From Macrothele yani (taxonomy: Eukaryota > Arthropoda > Arachnida > Araneae > Macrothelidae), in contig CM076996.1 of the NCBI GenBank assembly GCA_039090855.1, positions 51,054,469-51,118,468 on the forward strand: a stretch of DNA of 64,000 nt, read 5' to 3'. Shown here piece after piece: positions 34,482-45,224 of this stretch. The notes under the pieces are model-generated. The model made no database searches. It was given only the letters and a program-made list of their open reading frames with translations, and was not told the DNA's origin. The position numbers and the translations under genes were made by a program. How positions within the stretch are numbered: the first letter of the stretch is position 1; the number at the start of each line of letters is the position of its first letter.

Positions 34482-36023
34482 CACTGCCGGACAATTGCTA
34501 AGGACGGATGACAATAGCAACAATAGCAACCATAAAATGGAAGGCAGGAAAATGTGGAAATTAGCATAAGTGTGGGATACAGTAAGACGTGTTGTGCGTA
34601 TGCAAATTTTGGACTGCCGAACTTGTTCATGACGTCATAGCGCTGATAAGAGATATAAAGGATTTGACGCGTATTGACCGTTGTTGTTCAAACGCAAAGT
34701 TGAAAGGGAAAGAATCAATTGACGAACTTGCAATTTTCAGTATGTCTTCCCGACATCGCCTAGAAGATTTTATGCGTGGCCGTTTTATTGGCAAGATTGA
34801 AGAAGGGCGAAAAATAGCAGATGTTGCCAGGGAGTTCAACGTCAGCCACAGTGTTATTTCAAGGCTTTGGAAATCATTTCAAACAAATGGAGAGTGTAGC
34901 AAACGTCATGGGGGAGGTCGTGTTCGCAGTACGACACCTGCAGAAGATCGGTACATAGTGCTATCAACAAAAAGACACCGGCGCAGCACAGCTAGTGAGG
35001 TAGCAAATCAGTTTATGGCTGCTATTGGCAAGCGGATCTCCCGAAAAACTGTCGCCAGACGTTTGCATGAAGGAGGACTATACGCCCGCCGTCCTGTTGT
35101 GTGCATCCCATTGTCCAGACGTCACCTTACCGCCCGTTTGCAATGGTGCCATCAACATCGCAATTGGACTGATAACGACTGGTCTGCTGTCCTCTTCTCA
35201 GATGAGAGTAGATACAGTCTATTGTCTGATTGTCAACGACAACTGATCTGGCGTGATAGTGGTACTGCATGTTGTCCAGCAAACATACAGGAAAGGGACC
35301 GATATCCGACATGTAGTGTCATGGTATGGGCTGGCATCATGATCAATGGCCGTACGTCCCTCTATGTGCTTCCAACTGGGACTATGACTGGCCAATGATA
35401 GATTAATGATGTTCTGCTACCTCATGTTCGCATGTTCCGTGGTGCTGTCGGTGATAGATTCATTTACATGGACGACAACGCAACATGTCATTGAACAGTC
35501 ACTGTCCAGGAATGTCTTGAGAGCGAGGATATTCAACACCTCATATGGCCAGCACATTCTTCCAGATCTGAATCCCATTGAAAATGTGTGGGATGCTTTG
35601 GGGAGGAGTCTTGCTGGTCGCCAATGCCCTTTAATAAACACGGACACCCTCATCCGTGCACTGACAGAGGAATGGGATAAATTACCCCAACAGTTGCTTG
35701 ATAATGTTGTGCAAAGCATGACACGACGTGTGGAATCTTGCATCGCCCTCCATGGTGGCCATATCCCGTATTGACATCTTACGCCAGAACGCCTGTGGAC
35801 GGTAATTGCATTTTTTTCACGTTTACATATTCTGCACAAAATGGCCTGTTTGTTCCTTGAACACGTTCCAAAGCCTTCTGGATTTCAGAGCACAATAAAT
35901 TGTCTTTCTTGTAATGTCCTGGCATTCTGACATTATTTTATTTCACTTGGCATCCAACCAAACTTACTTTTTTATGCGCTATATAGCCGTTTATGATCCG
36001 TCCTTAGCAATTGTCCAGCAGTG
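34482..36023 (+). mobile_element. Tc1-like transposon inside the Ginger-like element
   Basis: The ends cactgccggacaattgctaa and the inverse of ttagcaattgtccagcagtg are flanked by TA (34480-34481, 36024-36025). The length is 1542 bp. The transposase keeps a readable triad but has three stops and a frameshift. Confidence 0.8.
34742..35774 (+). pseudogene. Tc1-like transposase, broken late
   Basis: The likely start is the ATG at 34742 (MSSRHRLEDFMRGR). The N-terminal half has two helix-turn-helix regions (VAREFNVSHSVISRLWKSF and KRISRKTVARRLHEGGL). The core has VLFSDESRYSL, YMDDNATCH and LNPIENVWD, so all three D,D,E residues can be read. After MTGQ two consecutive stops occur (about 35396-35401), another follows ATCH, and the frame shifts at about 35555-35565 before LNPIENVW. 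Each change is a small lesion, so the copy is only moderately old. Confidence 0.75.
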
Positions 36024-36206
36024 TATAAAAAAAGTTATAACAGTCTGCAGAGATAAGCGATTCAAGATTTGCCCAGTGTTAAATGGTCACATCATGATTT
36101 GCCTGGCCATATCTCAATATGCAAAGGCAAATAGGGGTTTGCCCGTAACATATATGCACATGGTAAATACATGGTGAATATATTTTAAATACGTGGAGAT
36201 AATGTA

Positions 36207-36564
36207 AATATACGATGTTATCGCTCTGTCCATGTTATTTTTATAAACAACGAATAGCAACTGAAAAATTGTACATCCGACACCGCTGGGATCGAACCCC
36301 AGATCTCTCAATAACTAGCCGAGTGTGTTCGCTTTACGCTACGGTGCCAACAATTCACAGGGCTATTCGTGTGTAGTCAGATGCTGACTGATAAACCATG
36401 AATAAATAGCACTGTGAATTGTTGGCACCATAGCATAAAGCGAACACACTCGGCTAGTTATCGAGAGATCTGGGGTTCGATCCCAGCGGTGTCCGATGTA
36501 CAATTTTTCAGTTGCTATTCGTTGTTTATAAAAATAACATGGACAAAGCGATGATATCGTATAT
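36207..36564. repeat. Inverted repeat of two head-to-head tRNA-like SINEs
   Basis: Left arm 36207-36367 and right arm 36405-36564 are inverse copies (about 90% by eye) around a 37-base spacer with the palindrome gtcagatgctgac. Each arm holds a tRNA-like block with B box GGTTCGATCCC. A 7-bp acceptor pairing and a 5-bp stem with an AGT-containing anticodon loop can be drawn, suggesting a tRNA-Thr-like origin. The D arm is degenerate, so these are not functional tRNAs. A transcript would form a long hairpin. Confidence 0.65.
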
Positions 36565-36575
36565 TTATATATATA

Positions 36576-37755
36576 CACAGTCAAGTCACATTATTGTAAT
36601 GAAAGAAGACACGTGTCATGAGCTGGCTTGGAGAGTATATAAGGTGTGCTGTGGACATTCTGAAAAGATATCACTCGTTGCTGTCATGGATAAAAGGAGC
36701 AATTTATCAGATTTGCAAAAAGGGATGATTATCGGCTTTCGGGCCAAGGGTTGCAGGTAACAGGGCAGTTTGTGAACTGTTCGCATGCTTGCTACTGTGG
36801 TTAAAGTGTATCATGATTGGAGAAATGGCACCATTGCGAATAAGCGATGTGGAAACTGCGGAGTGCCACGTGCCGTTGATGTGAGAGGTGAACGTTGGCT
36901 GCAAAGGTGCATGAGGGCTGATTGACACACTACAGTGGAGCAACTCACCGACTGAATGAACCAGGGGGGCCACCAGAAGTATGTCTAAAACAACAGTTCA
37001 GGTAATCCTGCTGCGTATGGAGCTCTGATGCAGACGGATGGTCACTGCACCTATGCTAATGAAGGTGTGTCAGTAGAAAAGGCTTACATTTGCACGGCAG
37101 TATCGGAATTGGACCTCTGCTGATTGGCAAAGGATTGTCTTCTCTGATGAGTCACGTTTTCTGCTTCATCGAACAGATGGACGTTGGCGTATAAGGCGAG
37201 AAATGTCAGAACAAACACTCTTCAACCAATGCTGAAAGGACACAAGTTGGTGGGGGCAGCGTTATGGTCTGGGGAATGTTTCCATGGTACTCCCTGGGTC
37301 CACTCATACCTGTGGAAGGCACTATGGACTGAATTCGTTATGAATCCATCCTTGCAGACTACGTACACCCATACATGCTGATTGTCTTCCCTGGGGCGGA
37401 TGGGATCTTCCAGCACGACAGTGCAATGTGTCACACAGCTAGAAATGTCCGAGAGTGGTTGGAAGAGCATGATGAAGACTTCAAAGTACTTCCCTGACCC
37501 CCTAATTCCCCAGACTTAAACCCAGTTAAGCATCTGTGGGACCACCTCAATCGTGTTGTTCACTCTATGGTTCCTCCACCACACACCCTCCAGCTGCTGT
37601 GTCAGATGCACTGCTGTCAGCATGGCTCCACATACCTGTGAACACCTTCCGGCACCTTATTGAGTCACTCCCAGCCCGTCTAGCTGCTGTCCACGCTACA
37701 CACAGCAGTTACTCTGGATATTAGCTGGTGGTCACAATAATGTGTCTTGACCGTG
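36576..37755 (+). mobile_element. Tc1-like transposon, heavily decayed
   Basis: The ends cacagtcaagtcacattatt and the inverse of aataatgtgtcttgaccgtg are flanked by TA. Transposase fragments are read in shifting frames: SNLSDLQKGMIIGFRAKG (N-terminal helix-turn-helix), then pieces such as ALWSGECFHG and a broken C-terminal region. It has many stops. Confidence 0.65.
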
Positions 37756-38029
37756 TATATATACAGTGCGGTAACTAGGCAGGTGCACAGGGCCCAGGTC
37801 GGAAGAGGCCCCGAAATGGAAATGAAAAAAAAAATTGTCTTGTGAAAATGTGCAAGTGATAGGATAAATAAAATTTCATGAGCAGTAGACGAAATAAAAT
37901 GTTTTTTTCGTTGCGTCCAGTTAAAAATGTTTGCTATTAAGTAGTCTTGTATCAATCAGTCATGATTAGAAGAGCATTTTTTTAAAATGATGTTTAAGCT
38001 TCTTTTTGAAAATACGCATCCAGTCACAT

Positions 38030-38935
38030 GAGGAAGGGAGGACTCATCCAAAGATCAAGCTTCTCCCTTCCTCATGTGAATGCAATTTATAGCAATTTTG
38101 ACCCTCTGTTGTCTCAAATATGGTGTATTGGCATTATGAGTATACATAAGATTCTTCCTCAGATTCGCGGAATTCCGTTTTTTTTTTTTTTTTTTTTTGG
38201 TCATCATTTGGGTTATTCTCGAGATCAATGCAAAACTGACAAGAAATTTTGGAGGATTAGTTGGGAGGGGGTGTCACTTTTTGATGTGGGGATGGTATTT
38301 CGTTTTTCAAAACTTTCGAAAACGGAAGTTAAACAGAGTGAAATTTTTTCCTGTAATCGTGATTTCTTTTTCTCGCATGTTTCTGCAGTATTATTGTTAA
38401 ATATTTTTTTTTTCCATAAATCTTAGCATTTCAGTTTGGAAATAAAAGAAAAATTCTGAAAACGAAAGTTAGCACGAAAATTTCCCTGTGATCTTCAGGC
38501 ATGAGATTCTTCAGTAGATTCGAATAATTCCGCCATTTTCATCATCATTCCGATGGTTCTCAAGATCGATGCAGAACTGAATAGAAATTTGAGAGGGATT
38601 GGTGGTTAGTTGTGATGGTGGTGGGGTCATTTTCTGTTGGTGGGCGGAATTCCGACTTTTAAAACTTTCAGAAACAAGTTAGACGGAGTGAAGGTTTCTC
38701 CTGTAATCGTAATCCTTTTTTCTTGTGATGTTTCTTCTACCCAGTAGTGTTGTTAAATATAATTTTATTCCATAAATATTTGTTTTGCAGCTTCAAAATG
38801 GAGGAAAACTTTCCTAAAACGGAAGTCGGACAGAGCGTAGACTTTGCCGGTAGTCGTAATTTTTTTCTGCGCGATGTTACATTTATTCTGTGTTGCTGTT
38901 AAATGTAAAAAAATATATATATATTGAATACAGTG
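38030..38935 (+). repeat. Array of about 220-bp units inside the hAT
   Basis: Three to four units share gatcRatgcaaaactga, gaattccg, aaacggaagtt, ctcctgtaatcgtaat and ttattccataaat. The same unit type occurs at 56750-57240 inside another hAT. Poly-T runs interrupt it. Confidence 0.6.
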
Positions 38936-39298
38936 ATGTGCTCTAGCTTAATATTTACGTAATAAATTTCAGTGAACACTTTTGCCTTGCTCACGCTGCG
39001 TTATATTCACGTTGTTTCGCAGCACGTTCTTATTTTTCACCCACGCGGTTTAAAAGTTTCAGCTTTTTTTCCTTCATCAGTCTCATGTATGTATGAGCAA
39101 CTGAGAACTGTCTGTGATGATTTTTGCTTCCTCTGTGGCTTGTCTTTCGAATTGATGAGCGTTGCTAATTTACAAAAATTTGGCTGTAAATCTCACTATT
39201 CAGTATAGCAAAAATTTAAATATGTTTGAATTCACATGTAAAATTCAAAGCTTTAAGTTTGAAGCCTCAAACTAGTACAAAACATTAAAACTGCAACT

Positions 39299-41855
39299 CC
39301 ACTTGATATTCTACAGGATCTTCATGACTTGGGATTAATTGAGTCATATCCGAATATCAGTGTTGCTCTCTGAATATTTACAATGTACTGCTTAAGCTTG
39401 AAAGCCCTTGCAAATAATTTGCCAAAAATGTGCTCAGTATAGTTAAACAAATGTAAACAATGATCCTACTTACATATGCAATGCAGCACATTGTTACAAT
39501 TATCACATTTCCAGCACATAGAGTATGCTCAATTTGTATCTTGCTGGAGAGAGGATTGGTGTCTCATCATATTCATAGTCAGTATTAACACCTGAAACAC
39601 CAAAAACAATGTGATCTTTTGTTAACCTCAAAAACATGCAAGTTGTAATGAGCTGAATGAACAGACTTTTCCAAATAAGTACCATTGCAAGTCACATGCA
39701 TCAATGATTCAATAAAATCTCAGAAACCACAACTTAAGAACAAATGTACAAAGGTAAAAGTCATGCCGTCAATTGAACTTTCAAAAAAATTCACGGTATT
39801 AACCGCCCTCTGCATCGTCACGACTTTGAAGACTTTAAACTACGAACATAAGACATAAACAAAAGTAACTGAAAGACATTTTGAAATATTTCATCCACAA
39901 CTTAAACTATTGATAACATTACACCATACACAACTTAACTATCGAAAACATTACACCATACAAACTAATTGGATGACATCAAAACCCTTGCAACAAAAAG
40001 GCTTTGAAAACTCAACTTAAAAACTTATGTACAAAGTTAAAAGTCATGCTTTCAATTGAACTTGCAGAAAAATTCACATCAATCGCGCCCTCCATATCAC
40101 CACAACTTCAAAGACTAAAATACGAACATAAGACTGTATACAAAAGTAATTGAAAGACATTTTGAAACATTTCATCCACAACTTAAACTATCGAAAACAT
40201 TACACCGTATGAACCAAAAACTGTACAAACTAATTGAACATCAAAACCTTTGTAACAAAAACCTCAAAACACAATAGCACTTATGCCCAATGTATCTACG
40301 CCTAACTACAAAGACGTTTTCTCTATAAAGCATCAGGTATAAACCATGGAAACATGTGCGAAATAAATCCATTTAAAGAACTCGATATCATCACCTCTCA
40401 ACCAGCAAGCAGACTTTGAACGTTTTCCTCTAACTGCTGTGGACATCCTCGGAAAGTAGTTGTTGCATGTTGGTCATTTACCAAGCTTGTGTGTTGAGTG
40501 TATCAAGCAGGCGCACAATCCTTTCGCCGATCTAATAACTAGAGGTAAGCAGAGATGGTGCCATCTATGGAAAATGGGAGTAAGTATCTGAAGTTCACAA
40601 ATTAAATGAAGTTAACTGTTTTCTAGAAATGTTTTCCCTCTTTCCATTGGTGTTATTTTATTCTTTTCTTCCCCCTTTTTCGGCCAAAAAAAAAAAAATA
40701 TCACCAAGGGAAATAGTAAAAACGTTTCTAGAAAACAGTTAACTTCATTTATTTTGTGAACTTCAGATACTTACTTCCATTTTCGATAGATGGTGCCACC
40801 TCTGCTTACCTCCAGCTATTAGATCGGTAAAAGGATTGTGTGCCTGCTCGATGCGCTCGACATACACGGTTGGTAGATGACCAGCGGGCAAAAACTACTT
40901 TCTGAGGATATCCACAGCTGTTGAACGAAAACATTCAAAGTCTGCTTGCTGGTTGAGAGGTGTTGATATCGAGTTCTTTAAATGGACTTATTTTGCACAT
41001 GTTCGTGTGGTTTATACTTGATGCTTTATAGAGAAAACATCTCTGTAGTTAGGCATAAATACATTGGGCATAAGTAAGTGCTATTGTGTTTTGAGGTTTT
41101 TGTTGCAAAGGTTTTGATGTTCAATTAGTTTGTACAGTTTTTGCTTCATATAATGTAATATTTTTGATAGTTTAAGTTGAGGATGAAATGCTTCAAAATA
41201 TCTTTCAATTACTTTTGTATACAGTCTTATGCTCGTATTTTAAAGTCTTCGAAGGTGGCAATACGGAGAGCGTGGCTGATGATGTGAGTTTTTCTGCAAG
41301 TTCAATTGAAGGCATGGCCTTTACCTTTGTACATATGTTTTTAAGTTGTGGTTTCTGAGGTTTTATTGCATTATTGATGTGTGGCACTTGCTATGGTATT
41401 TATTTGTGAAAAGTCTGTTCATTCAGCTCATTACAACTTGCATGCTTTTGAGGTTAACAAGAGATTACATTGTTTTTGGTGTTTTCTGTGTTAATACTGA
41501 ATATGAACATGATGAGACGTCAATCCTCTCTCCAGCAAGATACAAACTGAGCAAACTCTGCGTGCCGGAAATGTGATAATCGGAACAATGTGCTGCATTG
41601 CATATGTAAGTAGGATCATTGTTTGTATTTGTTTAGCTCTCTGAATATTTGTCACTTTTCCTGTTTCTACTGCTTCGTGTAAGAGAACTTTTAGCAAGTT
41701 AAAATTAATTAAGAATTATTTAAGATCAACTATCAGACAAGAACGATTATCTAATATTTCTATAATTTTGATTGAGTATAATATTTTTAAAGATATTAAT
41801 TATGATGATGTAATCAATGAATTTGCTGAAAGAAAGCCAGAAAAGTGCAATTAAA
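39299..41855 (+). pseudogene. hAT transposase C-terminus interrupted by the foldback
   Basis: Before the insertion the frame reads LDILQDLHDLGLIESYPNIS, then VAL, a stop (TGA), and IF. After the insertion the same frame resumes at the duplicated bases and reads VTFPVSTASCKRTFSKLKLI, KNYLRSTIRQERLSN and INYDDVINEFAERK, ending at a TAA near 41853. This is the hAT-C dimerisation domain (ZMYM-like type). The perfect continuation over the 15-bp repeat proves that the foldback came later. Confidence 0.75.
39380..41635. mobile_element. 2.26-kb foldback (palindromic) insertion with 15-bp TSD
   Basis: The flanks GCTCTCTGAATATTT at 39365-39379 and 41636-41650 are identical. The left arm (39380 to about 40680) and right arm (about 40690-41635) are inverse copies meeting near 40670-40700. 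The left arm contains an internal duplication (about 39690-39960 and 40010-40250) that is single in the right arm, and about 60 extra bases at its outer end. No ORF of note. The class is unknown. Confidence 0.7.
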
Positions 41856-43850
41856 GTAATTATTTTCATTTATAAATACATATGAATGATCTTGTATATT
41901 TCTTGTATACACAAAACGTATTTATAAACAATTTATTGTCATATTGTATTTGTTTTATTATATCCCCCCCCCCCCCAAATAAATCAATTAAGGGCCCCAA
42001 AAATAAAACCTTGCACATGGCACATGAAAAGCTAGTTACAGCACTGTGTATATGTGTATATTCACTTTTTTTTAGTTTGTTTGGAAAAAGTGCAAGAATT
42101 GAAATAGTTTTTTTCTTGCATTGGGAATGCTAATCACAATGTTGTAAAATTTTAGTATGCTCTATGTTGAATTGTAACTTCAGATGAACCCTATTGTAAT
42201 ATTTTAGTTAATATTATTTAATAACCATAAGGTATGCATAGTTTTTGGGGTTTTTTTTCTCATTGTTCTCCTCAGCCCACATGACCATAGCTTTTGGTCA
42301 TGTGGGCTGCCTGCTGTTTTCTTTTGCCACTTAACTGCTCATGTCATGTAAATAATATGGAGTTTTCTCTTTTTCAATTGGGCTTATTAATTCTATTATT
42401 CTTAGGTTCTTTTCTTAATGATATCATGCAGTTCATGTTAGGCACAAACCAACCATCAACCATGTTTTATGGAATATGTTAAACTTAATTTATGTGTATA
42501 AGATCCATGTTAATCTGAGAATAGTTGTATTTTATTGGCCTTAATAATCTGATTTTAATATTTTACATGGTTCGTACGCATCCTGGAAATCCTGGAAAAG
42601 TCGTGGAATTCCATTTTGTCCTGGAAATGTCCTGAAATTCTGTTACATGTCCTTGAATTTTATCCATTCCTGCCTTTTTGTCCCTGCATGATGTTTTGTA
42701 GTTGAGGATTTTTCTACTGACATAACTTATGTCCGACGAATTTCCCTCCCCACGGGGGGGCTGTTGGTTTTCTTGTCTGTTAGGAGGAATGAAGCTGCGT
42801 TATTAACATCTTTTGCGTCGTGCTTATGTTATCACTTTGTCTGTCCGACTGGGAGAGACCATATCTCTGCAGTTATTAGTTTGATTTGTAAAATTCGTTC
42901 TGTATTGAGAAGCATAAAATGTGAGAATAATGATCCATGCATTCCGGTTGTTTTCCGATGCACAACTTCACCACTAGAGGGCACAAAATGGAGATCGTAT
43001 CAAATTTAAAATGCATTTTCTTTCATATATTTGCTTCTAAATATCCAATTGAAAAAATTATTTTTCCTTTTGATGGCATTTATATCGAAGACTATTTTAG
43101 TTACAGCCCCTTTTTCAAATGATGCATGAATTTTCCGCTAGGGTGGCGTGAAGGTAAATCGTGATTTTCCCAATATCTCTGCATCTAAAAGTCCGATTTG
43201 AAAAATTCTTCCTGCGTCGGATACAGCTCTAGAAGGGTAATGTTTTGCATATAATTTCTCATTTTTGATAAAGAATGGTTTGGCCACCAGGGGCGTAAGT
43301 GTTTATTTTTGCTTCTGATGTATTTGCAACAAAATCTGAGCTGGAAACTCGATTGAAAAAATTCCGCCATGGACTGATACCGCTCACCTCGGAAAACTTT
43401 GCGAATACCTCCTGCTTAAAATAGTGCATAATTTTTCCACCAGGGGGCGTACACGCATATCTAATTTTTGTCCCTTTCTGTTTCTACGAGTCCGATTTAA
43501 AAAATTCTTTCTTTGTTGGAGAACATTTTCAGTGTGAAATGTTTCTCATATAATTTCAAATATTTTTAATGCACAAGTGCTCCACTAAAGGGCGTAAGTT
43601 CACGTTTCCGTTTAGAGCAATATCTGCGGGACTAAAAACCCGATTAAAAAATAGTCTCCTTCAATCAGATACTACTAACTATGAAAACTCCTTGTGTGTA
43701 TTTTCTTCCCAAAATAATGCACAATTTCGCCACTAGGGAGCGCAAATATTTAACTTATTTTTCACAATATCTGTACTTCTAAATGCCTGATTTAAAAAAA
43801 TTCTTTTAACACCAGATACCATTTACCTTATGGAACACTTTCAGTTTGTA

Positions 43851-45224
43851 CACTCACAATAAAATTTGCGCACCTAGAAGAAAACATTCTACAACCGCGG
43901 AACTTTGCAAATAGCTAGAGTGTGTGCTGGTATGCAAATGATCCATGTTTGGTGCGATTGCGCTTGACGTACACCCTGTGGTGGCGCTGCAAGCACAAAC
44001 CGGCATGTAGTCAATGCCCCATGAAAGCGAAAAGCATTGGCCGACGCAAGCAAGAGTACAGAGTGACAAGAATGCCGGGTAGACGCCAGAGACGTCGATT
44101 TACGCAACTTACGGACTTTGAGAGAGATGTGATCATTGGGCTGAAAACCGCAGGTTGGTTGGCGCGCCATATAGCCTGCCACGTGGACCCTTCTGACCAT
44201 ACCATCCAACATTGTTGGGAGCAGTGAACACGTGACGGCACTGCCACATGGCGGAGCGGCTCCAGACGTACCAGGAGGACTAGCAGTAGAGAGAATCAAC
44301 GGATCGTGCGCCAGGCACAAACGGATCCCACGAAGACCCGGTCTACTATACAGGCAGATGTAGCAGCTCCTGTGTGCCCATGAACCATTTTCCGATGCCT
44401 CGTGAGAGCAAATTTGCGATCCCAGCGCCCCTTACATGCGCTGCCATTAACACCGGAACATCACCTGCTCCATTTGCAGTGGTGCCAGGCCAAAGCGACG
44501 TGAAATGCCACAGACTGGTGACGTGTGGTGTTTAGCGGTGAGTGCCGCTTCGTTTTGGGGACAGATGATTATCGTGTCCGGGTGTGGAGGTCCCTGGGTC
44601 AACTGCACAATCCCAACCTCGCTATCAAGCGCCACACCTCCCCCACTGCAGGCATTATTGTCTGGAGAGCCATAGTCTACCATAGGAAATCAGCTCTAGT
44701 AGTAGTACGTGGATCATTGACGGGCCAGCAGTATGTGGATGAGATCCTATGGCCCCATGTGCTCCCATTCTTGGCTGGGATTCCAGGTGCTCTATACCAG
44801 CAGGATAATGCCTGCCCGCACACGGCTCGGGTTGCCCAGGACTGCCTACGTCATGTCGAGACACTTCCATGGCCTGCCTGCTCACCGGATATGTCCCCTA
44901 TCAAACATGTGTGGTACCAGTTGAAATGCCAGCTGTCACAGTGCTGCACTATCTGGAATTTGGAGCACACCGTCCAACACATGTGGGCGAGTCTGGTGCA
45001 GGACAACATCAGGCGCCTGTTCGCCTCCATGCCGGACTGTATTGCACGTGTATCACCGCACGAGGCAGTGCAACGCACTGTTGAAGATGACCGGACTGCG
45101 TGCTACAGATTCCTCTGTAATTGTCCTGTACCTCTGTTTTTGCCATTATGTGTATCTTTCATCTGTATCATTACGTCCATAAAATGTTTCCTTCTTGGTG
45201 CGCAAATTTCATTGTCCGTGAGTG
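43851..45224 (+). mobile_element. Tc1-like transposon with a proven empty site
   Basis: The ends cactcacaataaaatttgcg and the inverse of gcaaatttcattgtccgtgag are flanked by TA. The paralogous array at 22340-22380 shows the uninterrupted site around TA 22357-22358 (ggttag-TA-tttgagg). The length is 1374 bp. Confidence 0.85.
44040..45110 (+). pseudogene. Tc1-like transposase with mutated DDE residues
   Basis: The N-terminal part reads FTQLTDFERDVIIGLKTAG. The core frame 44525-45262 reads VFSGECRF (first catalytic Asp replaced by Gly), YQQDNACPHTARVAQDCL (second Asp kept) and CSPDMSPIKHVW (catalytic Glu replaced by Lys). Stops lie upstream near 44226 and 44380. The protein would be inactive even if translated. 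Confidence 0.75.

Larger units (their letters stand above)
33852..36150. mobile_element. Ginger-like DNA transposon with long terminal inverted repeats
   Basis: The left end is TGTTATGGGCAAATGAC at 33852 and the right end is the inverse, GGTTTGCCCGTAACA ending at 36150. Both sides are flanked by TATA (33848-33851 and 36151-36154), a 4-bp target duplication. Similarity continues inward for at least 110 bp, for example gatatgtgtccgggc against the inverse of gcctggccatatc. An N-terminal integrase-type fragment lies inside, and a Tc1 occupies most of the interior. Naming as Ginger rests on the end type, the TSD length and that fragment. Confidence 0.5.
37764..42046 (+). mobile_element. hAT transposon split by a foldback element
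   Basis: The left end CAGTGCGGTAACTAG and the right end CTAGTTACAGCACTG are inverse, of hAT type. The flanking octamers are TATATATA and TGTATATG (6 of 8). Inside are an array (38150-38900), the C-terminal part of a hAT transposase in two pieces, and a 2256-bp foldback. Without the foldback it is about 2 kb, so it is internally deleted. Confidence 0.6.

Noticed and set aside
36255..36345. tRNA-Thr-like gene
   Set aside because: The acceptor and anticodon stems can be drawn, but the D arm is degenerate and the block is part of an inverted SINE pair.
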